This document shows positions 22,808-33,989 of a stretch of 64,000 bases of DNA, one piece after another. Position 1 is the stretch's first letter; the number at the start of each line of letters is the position of its first letter. Position numbers and translations under genes: made by a program. Origin of the DNA: Prorocentrum cordatum (lineage: Eukaryota > Sar > Dinophyceae > Prorocentrales > Prorocentraceae); contig CAUYUJ010015283.1 of the NCBI GenBank assembly GCA_963575745.1, positions 859,410 through 923,409 on the forward strand. The letters run 5' to 3'. The notes beneath the pieces were generated by a model that was not told where the DNA came from, searched no databases, and saw only the letters and a program-made list of their open reading frames with translations.

Positions 22808-22990
22808 GGAAATGACGCAAGCGCTGCAGCGGGAGCACGAGTCGAAACGAGCGGAAGCGCGGAAATGAGGCCAGCGCTACAGCGGGAGCACGATTCGGAA
22901 CGAGCGGAAGCACGGAAATGAAGCCAGCGCTGCAGCGGGAGCACGATTCGGAACGAGCGGGGCCCGAAAATGAAGCTGGCGCCTCAGCGA
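22808..22990. repeat. 53-bp tandem repeat, about 3.4 copies
   Basis: GGAAATGA starts units at 22808, 22861 and 22914, with a decayed fourth near 22967. Shared core CAGCGGGAGCACGA. The 22700-22800 flank is a degenerate GGCATGGCAT-type repeat. Confidence 0.8.
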
Positions 22991-23180
22991 AAGCAGTATT
23001 TTGAAAAAAAAATGAAGGCGAAAACCAAACTCCGGGGAAACCTGTGTAAAAAAACAGTACGCGGGGGGGGTCGAGCACTTTCAAACCGTCATCAGGGGAA
23101 GAGGGAGAGTAGTATTCATATTGAGTAATTGTAGAGGGGGGTCCTCCTCCTCCCCGCTCCTGCTCCTTCTTCCCTATCCC

Positions 23181-23618
23181 TCAAGTTTCGTTCCTCCTCA
23201 TCATCCTGTATCTGACTTCCTCCTCCCACCCACCCACCCACCCTCCCTCTTGCCCATCCTCCTCCTCCGCTTCCTCCTCCGCCTCCTCCTCCTCATCCGA
23301 CCCTGCGGCGAGGAATGTCCAGAGCACCTGGTCAATCTTCTCGCCCAAGTTGCCAAGGCCAGCCTTCATCTCCTGGACGTTCCTCTCCAGTTGGGCGATC
23401 CGCTCCGGCACTGTCCCTTCCTCTGGCTCCTGATCGGGCTTCTGCTCAGGCTTCACCCTCCTGCATATCCGCCTCTGCGCCGTATCGCTGCATCCAGGCT
23501 GCGAGACAGGAAGAGGAGGAAGATGAGGAGGAGGACATGGGCTGTTTCCTGGTCTATGCCAAGGGCCAACAGGGCCGACTTCTACACACGGCCTGTCCGA
23601 GCTGTAGGAGCGCTGCAC
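23181..23618 (-). CDS. Hypothetical acidic coiled-coil protein
   Basis: This ~145-codon minus-strand frame is the only one in 22-24 kb with heptad-like, non-repetitive content: VPERIAQLERNVQEMKAG then LGNLGEKIDQVLWTFL (about 23410-23320). A Glu-rich tail follows that partly reflects a (CCT)n run on the other strand. No family is recognised. The start is uncertain; it could be one exon of a split gene. Confidence 0.3.
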   Translation of the reverse strand: MQRSYSSDRPCVEVGPVGPWHRPGNSPCPPPHLPPLPVSQPGCSDTAQRRICRRVKPEQKPDQEPEEGTVPERIAQLERNVQEMKAGLGNLGEKIDQVLWTFLAAGSDEEEEAEEEAEEEDGQEGGWVGGWEEEVRYRMMRRNET

Positions 23619-23904
23619 TAGAGGGCGTGGTCACTAGGTCGGGCGATGTCCGTCCCACAACCTGGCTGGCCTCCCTCCAAGAGTCCTGAAACTCGCTGGC
23701 TTGCAACGCTGATTATTCAGGGTCAGTTAGCGTAGCAAGCACAGCCCTTGCAGAAAACGTGAGAGGCACGGACCACGAATTGGTGGCTGCTCGGGCTCAG
23801 CCTGAAGGCCTAAGCGGACCCCCGCCCGTACAGCGGGGCCCTCCCGGGGTGCCGCCGCCTCGCTGGGGCTCCTTTCGACAGGCCCTCGTCAGAGGACCCG
23901 GAGG

Positions 23905-24255
23905 AGAGGTGTGGGAAGAGGAGGAGGAGGTGGAGGTGGAGGAGGAGAGGTAGAGAGGGGAGGAGGAGGAGGAGGAGGAGGAGGAGGAGGAGGAGGAGAA
24001 GGAGGAGGAGGCGGAGGAGGAGGAGGAGGAGGCGGAGGAGGAGGAGAACGAGAAAGAGGAGGAGGAGGAAGAGGAGAACGAGGACGAGGAGGAGGAGAAG
24101 AAGAAGATCGAATAATAAGAAGAAGAAGAAGAAGAAGAAGAAAAAAGAGAAGAAGAGGAGGAAGAAGAAGAGAAGGAGGAGGAGGAGGAAGAGGAGGAGA
24201 AGAATGAGGAGGAGGAGGAGCAGGAGGAGGAGGAGGAGGAGGCGGAGCGCACCCA
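23905..24255. repeat. (GGA)n/(GAA)n microsatellite
   Basis: About 350 bp of purine-only triplets on the plus strand. It forms the first part of a composite unit that continues to ~25180. Confidence 0.9.
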
Positions 24256-24329
24256 GAGAGGAGGAGCATGAGGAGACGGTGGAGGAGGAGGAGGGCAAAT
24301 GTAAACCCAAGACTCACCAACGATGTTGA

Positions 24330-25185
24330 GATACACCCTCCCTCCAAACTCTGTCTTCGTAGGCCCCATACAAGATGTCACTTCCACTGAGGAAAGTGCC
24401 CCGTTGGGAGACAACGGTGCGAAAATCCTGCAGCGTGCCAAAACACTATTCTCAGGAAATCAACGTCACGAGTCAACCTGATGGTTGCGTCTTGACGATC
24501 CTGAAACGTGCCAGAACACCACTCCTGGAACTTCAACACCACGAATCAACGTAACTTCTGCGTCCTGTCAATCCTGATTCGAATCGCTCGAAAACACAAT
24601 TTCTGGAAGGTTAGCCTTGAGAATCCGCGAAACACCTGCAATGCGTTCAAACGAACGCGGCGCTAAGGCTAAGCCACGTTTTGAGCAATGGATGAAGCTC
24701 TTGCAATGTTTTAAACACATGTGCGCGGCGCTACGGCGAGAACCACATGTTGAAAGCCACCCGCACTCCATCCGTGAAACTCTTTCAAATTTCGAAACCG
24801 AATATGCGCGGCGCTAAAGCGAGAACCACAATTTGAAAACCAACCGCCCTCAATCCGTGAAATTCATTAACAAACGAGTGTGCGCGGCGCCAAGACGCGA
24901 ACCAAAATTTGAAAACTACGCGCCCTCAATACGCGAAACTCTTGCAACATTTGAAACCGATTGTGCGCGGCGCTCAGGCGAGAGCCACATTTTGAGAATC
25001 ACCCGCCCTTCATCGGTGTAAATAATAAGAACATCTCAAGAGAAATGCCCAGCCTGCCTTTCCGACCAGCCTCGGGGTGCGAGAGGGAGGAGTTATTCAT
25101 AAGGAAGAAGAGGAGGAGGAGGAGGAGGCGGAGCGTACCCAAAGAGGAGGAGGAGAAAGAGGAGGAAGAGGAGGAGGGGAGCAGA
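24330..25185 (+). repeat. Composite satellite: R block, ~85-bp tandem array, link, (GGA)n
   Basis: 24400-24590 holds two ~80-bp units with GATCCTGAAACGTGCCAGAA. 24600-25020 holds about five units of ~85 bp with GTGCGCGGCGC and AGAGCCACATTTTGA. 25040-25090 is a linker (CCTCGGGGTGCGAGAGGGAG), then GGA triplets to 25185. The same parts in the same order occur reversed at 60.8-62.3 kb. Confidence 0.75.
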
Positions 25186-25485
25186 GGGTGCTAGAGAAGG
25201 AACGTCGCAAAGCTGGTGCCCCTTGGTGGGGGTGGGTCGGCCAGGTCCGGAACTCTCGTCGGAACAATATTGCCTCTTCTGGGCAAGGCTCGGGCGATGA
25301 ACCTCTCTGAGCCAGGCAGGGAGCCAGTTTTGGGCGAAGAACACAATACTCCAGAGCCCACGCCTGAGCCTCCACCTACGCCTCTTGAAACCGACAGAAG
25401 AAACGTGAAGCCAAAAGCGAGTTTGCGGGTTGCAGGGGCAGGGGACCCAGCCACCCTTGCACCCCCCTGTTAATCCACCTCGAAG

Positions 25486-28400
25486 TGGCGAGTACTCGCG
25501 GCAGCGCGATTGGATGAAGATGTAGGAGCTCGCCAGGGCGTCATCCTCTGTCAAATCGCCCTCGTACTCGTACACCAGCTCTGCGCGCATCTCGTTCTTC
25601 GCGGCGTCGAGGTCCTCGCGGGCCCTGTTGAAGCTATCTCCCATGAAGGCAATGATGAAATTCATCAGGATCACCAACATGACTACCGACAGGAGCATGT
25701 AGAGGGCGAGCGGGATAAACTGGTTACCCTCGAGGCCCCCTCCGCAGTCGCAACACATGTCCGTGACGGTGAAGTCGGAGTCGTCGTAGTACTCCAGCGC
25801 GGCACGGTCACACCAAGAGGGGTGCTCGGAGAACCACTCGCAGTCCATGGGGGCGTCGGTGTGCGGGTTGTGCAGACCGTCCGCGCCGTTCGCGGTATCC
25901 ACGCAGTTCGAGAAACTCTCTGGCTGATCGGGCGGGTCACCGATAATGCCACCTATGTAAACATATTCTAACGCCAATCTGAATCCCTCTGCACCGTTCA
26001 AATTGAAAAAGATGTACATCGCATGCGTAAATGCCAGAAGCACAACCGACAACAGGCTGAGGACGACCAATACTTCCTTGATAATTCTGACCACTGTCAA
26101 GACTAAATCACTCGTGTAAGAAAATCCACGGAAGAAGCTCAACATCCGCGACCAAGAAACGATGGCCGTGAATGCCAGGAGCGTGCGCCCACTGAGTGTG
26201 TCGAAGAGGGAGCGCCGGGCCAGGATGCTGCAAATCACGCACAACAATGTCAAGAATATCCTAGCAAAGTCGAACACGTTCCAGATGTTCAAAATCGCAA
26301 GCCTTTTTGGGTCAGGCGTCTGAGATCTCTCATCTTCCCCGGAAGCCCCTCGGGGGGGTGGGATCTTCGCAATTCGGGCGGGAGGGGGCGTTCATCCTCG
26401 AGAGGCGCTCGGGAGGGCCCAAGGAGTGAATAAGAGCCCTGAACTCTCAGGAATGAATGGCACGGCCGTTCCGGTCCAGATGAATACAGAGGGGCTTGAG
26501 AGAGCGTCCCAAGACGCACCCCAAGCCCTCTCCCAGACGGATGAGAGAGACACAAGACGGCCCAAGGGGGCCCATGGATCGGCCCAAGCTAGCCTCTAGA
26601 GGGCGCCAAGCCCCTGGAGGGCCCCAAGACGCAAAAAAACGCAGCCCGAGAGGACTCTGAGAGAGTCCACAGACTGCCCAAGAAGTCCCCTCGTGCGTCG
26701 TCGCCCGCCTTGACATTTCCTCGATCAATGTCTGCCGGAACCTACCGCAGACGAAAATGTCAAGGAGGCTCCTGAGATCCGACGTCGCGAACAAAAATAT
26801 ACAACATCGTAAGAAAGAACCCGACCGGAACCCTGGACCAAATCTGTTTGCTGCATTTTTCGAAACGGATCGATCTACCACCCGAAACAAGGAGGAATCG
26901 CTCGTCGTGCAAAAATTGCAAGGCCGGGATGGATCCGCCCTCGGGGTCAGGGTCGGCGCACGCGGCGTCAGCCGAACGAATAGTTCCTTAAAATGCTGGG
27001 AACGCTCAGCGCAGTCAGCCTCCCATGATCCTTCCTCCAGAGTGCCGCCTCCTTGCCGATCTCCACGCACTCGCTGTAGATTGACAGCACACAGAGCACG
27101 AGCATCCCGACCGTGCACCTGAGAGGCAACGTTAGGGAGGGGCCAGCTCAGGGAGGGGGGGAACCATCTAGCTGGAATCGGCGATAGATCACCGATAGAT
27201 CGGAGACAGGCCCCAGATAGCGACTCTGCACGCTCCTGGGCGAGGTGGGTTATGAGGGCCCCAGTCGGCGATGGATTGGACGACTGGGGGTCGATGCATC
27301 CCAGCCTAACCCAATCCCCCCCCAACGTTGCCCCCCAGCACCCCAACAGGACAAGGTCGACCAAGGTGTCCTGCGAGCAGGGTAGATCGCTGCAGAGCCC
27401 CTTCCCGCTCTCGCAGAACACGATGAAGAAGATCAGAATCAGCAGATACTGCCGGATCTCGGACTGGAACCGCCCCTTCGCGAACGAGGCCCACTTGTGC
27501 TTGAGCACCGTGGTCGCAAAGCCAGCGCGGAGTATCTCCGGCGACTTCCTGGTGTGCGCCAGGGCCCGCGTCAGGCCGGCCTGGCGGTCGAGGCCGCGGA
27601 GGTACCAGACCTTCACCTCCACCGGCCGTGGCCGAGCGAGCCTGCCTGGCAGCGACCACCGGCTGTTGGCGTCCTCCGAGAGCAGGCGGTCCATCTGAGC
27701 GTCCCCCGGCACGAAGAGCGGCGCCGGGAAGCTGCAGATGTTCTCCTCGTGGAAGAGCGGGGCCGAGTCGGGGACGCTCCCGTGGGATCCCAGGGGCGTC
27801 AGCGGCTCCTGGCAGCAGCACTTCTCCAGGAACTCGATGAGCATCCTGTCGTCGATCATGCGGTGGCTTTCCAGCAGCCGCACGACGGTGCTGGAGAGGG
27901 CCAGATGCTCAGAGGGCAACGCGCCACGCACAGCACTCTGATCCTTCCTCAAGACGTGCTTCAGGATCGTGTCCACAACCTTAAAATGCTGCAGATCGAG
28001 CGCCACGTCCAGGGCGCTCCTGCCCCGCGCGTCGAGCGCGAGGAAGGGCGCGCCGATGTCCAGGATCTCCTGTACCTGCGCAGCCAGGCCGAAGTGGGCG
28101 TAGACGTGCAGAAGGGTCCATGAGAGATGGCGCCTCTAGAGAAGCAAAGCAAAACATTATCATGAATTGCGGAGGTGCGCGCGGATTCCTTAGATCGGCG
28201 CCTGGCCCCCCTGGCGGCGCCTCCGGCGCCGCCCCCGCGCGCTCCGCGCGCCAAGGAAGGGGGGCCGGCGCCGATCCGAAAAATCCGGCGGAACCCTGAC
28301 AGTTGATGTCGATGCCGTTCTCCCTAATCCGAGCCTCAGCAACCGCTGGTGCACGAGCGAGGGCGACGCTCGCAGCCACTGGGAGAAGTCGCCCTCCCTC

Positions 28401-28608
28401 GCGGCGACGCCGCCGCCCGCGCGGGTGAGCAGCGGTCCGGCTCTCATCGCGTACACGCGGGAGGACAGGCTGCGGAGGTCGTCCACGACGACGCTGTGCC
28501 TTCGAAAGCACACCACCCTGGACGGCATTAGCAGCTGCGCATCCGCCTCGCCAACCGCGGCACGCAGCACGCCAGGCGACGCCAGGCCGCGGACATCCGC
28601 GCCCTCGC
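25486..28608 (-). CDS. Ankyrin-repeat / TRP-type cation channel, split gene (exons approximate)
   Basis: Exons seen on the minus strand: 28608-~28315 (N-terminal, HSVVVDDLRSLSSRVYAMR); 28135-~27385 (ankyrin repeat with TLLHVYAHFG and GRSALDVALDL, pre-S1 KHKWASFAKGRFQSEIRQYL, S1 LLILIFFIVF); 27118-~27010 (S2 VGMLVLCVLSIYSE); 26302-~25486 (S3 NIWNVFDFARIFL, S4-S5, pore loop near YIGGIIGDPPD with a Cys-rich turret DMCCDCGGG, S6 VVMLVILMNFIIAFMGDS, then an acidic post-S6 helix). Introns end CTCCAG, TCTCTAG and CTCTCAG. The S2 exon probably uses a GC donor. It is likely a plasma- or organelle-membrane cation channel. The join between the first exons is frame-ambiguous, and the C-terminal exons below 25486 are not resolved. 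Confidence 0.75.
26305..27000 (-). other. Intron of the channel gene carrying 11-bp array remnants
   Basis: Between the S2 and S3 exons. 26450-26700 is a decayed plus-orientation AAGACGGCC array, showing that the array family invades introns. The rest holds no recognised feature. Confidence 0.5.
28168..28310. mobile_element. Introner-like inverted-repeat element, copy 1
   Basis: Occupies most of the intron between the first two channel exons. The ends are inverted repeats built on GATCGGCGC...GGCGCCGATC, with a GC-rich near-palindromic middle. It matches three other intronic copies. Its outer left sequence GCGGAGGTGCGCGCGGATT corresponds to the GCGGAGCTCCGAAA-type ends of the others. Confidence 0.75.
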
Positions 28609-28632
28609 CTGGAGCCAGAGAAAGGGGTATAG

Positions 28633-28795
28633 TTTTAAGCTTTCGGAGGTCCACGCGGATGTCTCGGATCGGCGCTGAGCCCCCCTCCCCCAGGCGCGCG
28701 GAGCGCGCCAGAGGCGGCGCAGAGGCACCGCAAGGGGGTCCCCAGCGCCGATCCAAGAAGTCCGTGCGGAGCTCAGGAAGTTGATGCGCATTCGT
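28633..28795. mobile_element. Introner-like inverted-repeat element, copy 2
   Basis: Just upstream (minus strand) of the first resolved channel exon. Left end CTTTCGGAGGTCCACGCGGA then TCGGATCGGCGCTGAGCCCC. Right end GCGCCGATCCAAGAAGTCCG then GCGGAGCTCAGGAAG. The ends are complementary over about 40 bases with mismatches. The CTCCAG acceptor follows within ~25 bases. Confidence 0.75.
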
Positions 28796-29159
28796 GCAGG
28801 TTGTCCTAAACAGCTTCTATGCGAGTGTCATGTGTCTATCTGTATTTAATATCCTTTGAAGAAACCAACTCCAGAAGCCCTGTGAGCCAGAAACGGCGAG
28901 GCGCCATTGTTTCCCGTCTCCAATTCTTTTCCGTTGTCGCCCGTGGTCTGCCGTGGTCAGCCGTTGCCTCCCGTTGTCCTTCTGATTCACTCTAGGAGTC
29001 TCCGTCAATGCCCCCATCTTCGCCACAGCGCAACGCTGTTTAGGATCTTCCGCCGCAAGGGCATATTGTCCCAACCATCCTGTGGTGTTGGGTCCTCGTT
29101 TTGAAGAGACTACGCCACGCGTTCTCCTCCCACCTCCACCCACCTCCCATCCGTGCCTC

Positions 29160-29690
29160 TGAGCTCCGCATGTCCACCATTTCGGCACACCCCTCACACA
29201 GTTCGTGGCCCCATAGAGAGCTCCAAAGAAGGCTCCAGTGGGAGGGCTCGCATGGCACCACCGCAACCAATTCGGCACAACCCCTCACACGTTTCGTGGC
29301 CACATAGGGAGCTCCAAAAAAGGCTCTAGTGGGAGGGCTCGCATGGCACCACCGCGCCCAATTCTGCACACTCTTCACACGGTTCGTGGCCCCATAGGGA
29401 GCTCCACGGAAGGCTCCAGTGGGAGGGTTCAATGCCACCACCGCACCCAATCAGGCACACCACCCCTCACACTCTTCGTGGCCCCATAGGGAGCTCCAAC
29501 GAAGACTCCAGTGGGAGGGTTCGCACGGCATCACCGCGCCCAATTCGGCACGCCCCTCCACACGTCGCGTGGCCCCTTAGGGAGCTCCACCGAAGGCTCC
29601 AGTGGGAGGGCTCGCATGGCACAACCGCGCCCAATTCGGCACGCCCCTCACACGGTTCGGGGCCCCATAGGGAGCTCCACCGAAAGCGGT
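29160..29690 (+). repeat. ~90-bp tandem repeat, about six copies
   Basis: CATAGGGAGCTCCA or a close variant recurs near 29211, 29304, 29393, 29487, 29576 and 29668, each followed by AGGCTCCAGTGGGAGGG. 28800-29150 before it has a short CCGTTGTC/CCGTGGTC repeat and no gene. Confidence 0.8.
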
Positions 29691-29756
29691 ACCCACAATG
29701 CAGTACTCGCATCTGCATATGGTTGGGCCCTTCCTCAGGCTAATTTTCCCCGATCA

Positions 29757-29935
29757 CCGAGGTCGAGGTCCGGGCAAGCCTGCCTGAAGCACGCGCCGGA
29801 CGCCAGTTCCGTCAGCATGTACAACCTGACCACCGCCAGAACGCCGCCGCCCACCGCCAGCATGCCAGTCTTGCTGCCCACCGCCAGCACGCTGCCGCAC
29901 GGCGAGAAGCGGAGCGCCGTGACCTTTCGAGGCCT
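29757..29935 (-). CDS. Single exon with a WD40-like blade
   Basis: After an acceptor (CAATGTCCAG) the minus strand reads RKVTALRFSPCGSVLAVGSK and ends DLDL at a GT donor (CCTCGGTGATC). The pattern is one beta-propeller blade as in WD40/EML-type proteins. Two further possible exons lie upstream (29990-30010 and 30000-30185, after TTTCCTCTAG), but their frames do not join cleanly. It is either part of a split host gene or a captured fragment. Confidence 0.4.
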
Positions 29936-30329
29936 GGACATTGGCACCAACACCAACACACTGGGGGATGATGCTCCTGGATTTGGGTGCCAGTGGTAGC
30001 CTCTCGGCCACCTAAGAAGCCCGAACCTCACCACCCATCACCAAGATCGGGACCATCTTCACTCGGTGGAGGCACGCCGCCAACGTGGGTGCTGGTGTCA
30101 ACATCCAGGCCTCCGAACCTTCTCCTTCTCGGCCGCGGGCTCGCCATTCTGGGCCAGGAACCTGAAGAGGGAGCTCCGCCTGCGCTCCTCTAGAGGAAAA
30201 AAGAAATTACCATGGCGCCGAACCCAACCGCCCACAAGACAGCTCAATTTCGAAAGAACTCGTCAGGGGATCCGCAGTACCGCTGACAACTTCGCCAAAG
30301 AACGTCGGACCAGGCTCGGCGCGCATCCA

Positions 30330-30480
30330 AAAAGGGGTCTGCCGAAATGGGGTGGGTACCCAAGTGAACCCTGCAACGGTACGCATGCGAACCCTTCCAC
30401 TGGGGCCTTCGGTGGAGCACCCCAGTGAAGCCACGAACCGTGCGAGCGGTCTGCCACATTGGGGCGGGTACCCATGCGAC
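30330..30480 (-). repeat. Inverted copy of the 29-kb ~90-bp repeat
   Basis: About 1.6 units in opposite orientation: CATGCGAACCCTTCCACTGG, GCCTTCGGTGGAGC, then GCCACGAACCGTG. These are the complements of the core blocks at 29160-29690. Confidence 0.7.
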
Positions 30481-33008
30481 GTCGTCGCTGTCGTCGTCCT
30501 CGTCGACGTCGTCGTCGCAGTCGTCGTCGTCATCTCCGTCATCGTCGTTTTCGCCGTCGTCGTCGTCGTGCTCGTCGTCGTTATTCTCGTCCCCGACGTA
30601 GTCGTCATCGGCCTCGTCGTCGTCGTCGCCGTCGTCGCCGTCGTCGCTCGTCGTCGTGGTCGCTGTCGTCGTCGACGTCGTCATCGTCGCCGTCGTCGTC
30701 TTCGTCATTGTGCTTGTCGTCGTCAGCGTTGTCGTGCTCGTCGTCTTCGTCGCCGTCGACGTCGTCACCGTCGTGCTAGTCGCCGTCGTCGTCGTCGTCG
30801 TCGACGTCGCCGTCGTCGTCGCCACCGTCGTCGTCGCCGTCGTCGTCCACATTATCTTAGTCGTGGTGTTGGCGGTCGCCGTCTTCGTCGTCGTCGCCGT
30901 CATCTTCGACGTTGCCGCCGTCGTCGTCGTCGTCGTCACCGTCGCCTTCGTCGTCGTCGTCGTCATCGTCGCCACCGTCGTCGTCGCCGTCGTCGTCGTC
31001 GCCGTCGTCGTCGTCGCCGTCGTCGTCGACGCCGTCGCCACGGTCGTAGTAATCGTCGTCGTCGTCGTCGTCGCCGCCGCCGTCGTCGTCGCAGCCGTCG
31101 TCAGTCATCGTCGCCGACGTCGTGGCCGTCGTCGCGATCGTGCTCATCGTGGGTCGTCGTCGCAATTGTCGTCGTCGTCGACGTCGTCGTCGTGGTTGTC
31201 GTCGTCGTCGTCGTCGCCGTCATCGCCGACGTCGTCGTTGAAAGTGTCGCTGTTGTCGCCGTCGTCGTGGTCGCCGCCTTCGTCGTCGCCGTCGTCGTCG
31301 TCGTCGTCGCCGTTGTCGTCGCCGTCGTCGTCCACATTATGCTAGTCGTCGTGGTCGCGGTCGCCGCCTTCGTCGTCGTCGTCGCCGTCATCTTCGACGT
31401 TGCCGCCGTCGTCGTCGTCGCCGTCGCCGTCGTCGGTCGTCGTTATCACCGTTGTCCTCGTCGTCGCCTTCGTCGTCGTACTCGCCATCGTGGTCGTCGT
31501 GTTCGTCGTCGTCGCCGTCTTCGTCGGCGACGCCGTCGTCGTCACCGTTGTCGCGATTGTCGTCGTCGTTGGCACAGTCGCCGTCGTCGACGTCGTGGTC
31601 GCTGTCGTCGTCGTTGTCGCTCGTCGTCGCCGTCGTCGCAGTCGTCGTCGTTTCCGTTATCGCCGCCTTCGTCGTCATCTTCGTGGTCGACGTCGGCATC
31701 GTGGGCGTCCTGCTAGCCGCCGTCGTCAGCGTCGTCGACGCCGCCATCGTCGACGCCACCGTCGTCGGAAACTTCGTCGTCGTCGTCGTGATCGTCGCCC
31801 TCGTCTATAAAATCGTAGTCGTCGTTGTCCTCGCCGTCGTGGTCGTCATGCTCGTCATCGTCGTCGTCGCATTCGTGATCGTCGTCGTCGCCGTCGTTGT
31901 CCTCGTCATCGTCTTCGTCGTCGTCGCCGTCGTGCTCGTTGTCGTCGTCGTCGACGTCGTTGTCGTCGCCGCCGTATTCGATATATTCGTCGTCGTCGTC
32001 GCCGCAGTCGTCGCCGTTGCCGTCGTTGTCGTCGGCGTCATCGTCCTTGTCATCGTCATCGTGGTCGCCGTCGCCGCCGTTGCCGCCGTCGCCGTCGTCT
32101 CCGTCGTCGTCGTCGCGGTCGTGGTCACCGTCGTCGCCGCTGCCGTCGTCGTCGTCGTCGTCGGCGTCGTCATCGCCGTCGTCGTCATCGTCGCTGTCGT
32201 CATCGTCGTCGTCGCCGTCGGTCGTCGTTGTCTTCGCCGCCGTCGTCGTCGTCGTCTCCGTCGTCGTCGTCGTCGCCGTCGTCGTTGTCGTCGTCGTCGC
32301 CATCGTTGCTGTTACCGTCGTCGTCGTCGCCGTCGCCGTCGTCGGCCGTCGTCGTCCTCGTCCTCGTCGTCGTCGTCGTCGTGGTCGTCGTCGTTGCTCT
32401 CATCATTATCGTTGCCCGCGTCTTTGTAGTGCTCGTCGTCGTCGTTGTCGCCGTCGCCGCCGTCACCGTCGTCGTCGTCTTCGTCTTCGTCGTCATCGAC
32501 GTCGTCGTCGTCACCGTCGTCATCGCCGTTGTTGCCGTTGCCGTCGCCATCGTCGTCGTCGTCGGCGGCGTCTTCGTCGTCGTCGTGGCCGTCGTTGTCG
32601 TCGTCGTGCTCGTCGTTGTCGTGTCCGTCGTCGCCATGGCCATCGCCACTATCGTAACCGTCGTGTCCGTCGTCGCCGTCGTCGCCGTCGTCGTCGGCAT
32701 CGTCGTCACCGTCGTAGTCATCGTTGTCGACGTCGTCGTCGCAACCATCATCGTCGCCGCCGCCGTCGGTCGTCGTCGTCGTCGTTGTGGCCGTCGTCGC
32801 GGTCGTGTTCGCCGTGGGTCGTCGTCGCCGTCGTCGCCGTCGTCGCCGACGTCGTCGTCGTCGACGTCGTCGTCGTCATCGTCGACGTCGTCATCGGGGT
32901 GTATGTTGTCGTCATAGTTGCCGTCGTCGGCGTCGTACTCATCGTCGTCGCTAGCGTCTTCGCCGTCGTCGCCGTTGCCGTCGTCGTCGTCGTTGTCGTT
33001 GTCGCCAT

Positions 33009-33039
<31 letters not shown>

Positions 33040-33307
33040 AACATGTTCGTCGTCGTCGTCGCTGTCGTCGTTGTCGTCGTCGCCAGCGTCGTCGTCGTCG
33101 TCATCGTCGTCGTCTTTGTCGTCGCCATCGCCGTCGTCGTCGTGGCCGTCGTCGCCATCGTCGTCGTCATGCTCGTCGTCGTCGTCGTTGTCGTCGCCGT
33201 CGGCATATTCGTGCTTGTCGTCGTCGTCACCGTCAATCGTCTTCGTCGTCATCGTCGTCGTCTTCGTCGCCGTCGTCGTCGACGTCGTCGTCGACGTCGT
33301 CGTCGTT

Positions 33308-33350
<43 letters not shown>

Positions 33351-33600
33351 CCGTCGTCGTCTTCGTCGTTTTCGCCGTCGTCGTCGTCGCCGTCATCGTC
33401 GTCGTGCTCGTCGTCGCCGCAACCGTCGTGAACGTCGCCGTCGTTGTCGTCGTCGCCGTCGTGGCGGTGGTCACCATCGTCGTCGTCGTCGCCGCTGGCG
33501 TCGCCGTGGTCGTCGGCGTCGTCGTCGTCGTCGCCGTCGTCGCCGTCGTCGTCGTGGTCGTCTTCGTCGTGGTTATCGTCGTCATCGTCGTCGTCGTCCT
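30478..33600. repeat. 3.1-kb (GTC)n/(CGT)n tract
   Basis: Almost uninterrupted GTC triplets with scattered single changes. All three plus frames stay open for long stretches (poly-Val, poly-Ser, poly-Arg) and none is a credible protein. GTC stays on the plus strand throughout. Each unit of the form CGT carries a CpG. Confidence 0.95.
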
Positions 33601-33989
33601 GCCGCCGCCGCCAGCCAGCGCCGGCGTCGGCGCTGGCCTGGAGGAGAAGTGGGGGGGCTCGAACCGGCCCCTCCATGAGGGGGGGAGGGGGGGATCGAAC
33701 CCCCCTCCCTTGAATTCAAGGGTGGGGTCGGCCCAGTTCTGACCCCCCACCCCTCCAAGCCCCCAGTGAACGCGCTTTTCTTGATATCCGCCGACCCCTT
33801 GGGGTTCATCGGCGTATGAGATGTTTCCCCCTCTCCAAACCCCTCCCCCGGGAGCCTCGTCCGGTCGATGTGGCGGGGGGAGGTCCCCAGGGAGGTGGTT
33901 GAACGCGCCCAGGGGGAGGGCCCCCAAACAGGTCAAGAGGGCCCCATAAGGCCCTTGAGCCGGTCCACGAGGGCCACGAATCGCTGAAA
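33601..33989. other. C/G-homopolymer-rich spacer
   Basis: Long G and C runs around 33670-33710, with GATCGAACCCCCC and a CCTTGAATTCAAGG palindrome (33711-33724). No tRNA cloverleaf and no exon found. Confidence 0.45.

Noticed and set aside
24600-25020. CRISPR array (regular ~85-bp repeats)
   Set aside because: Units are degenerate along their whole length, with no short identical repeat alternating with unique spacers, and the genome is eukaryotic.
33640-33760. tRNA-like GGTTCGA...CC motifs
   Set aside because: No A box, acceptor stem or anticodon arm could be drawn; the motifs sit in G/C homopolymer runs.
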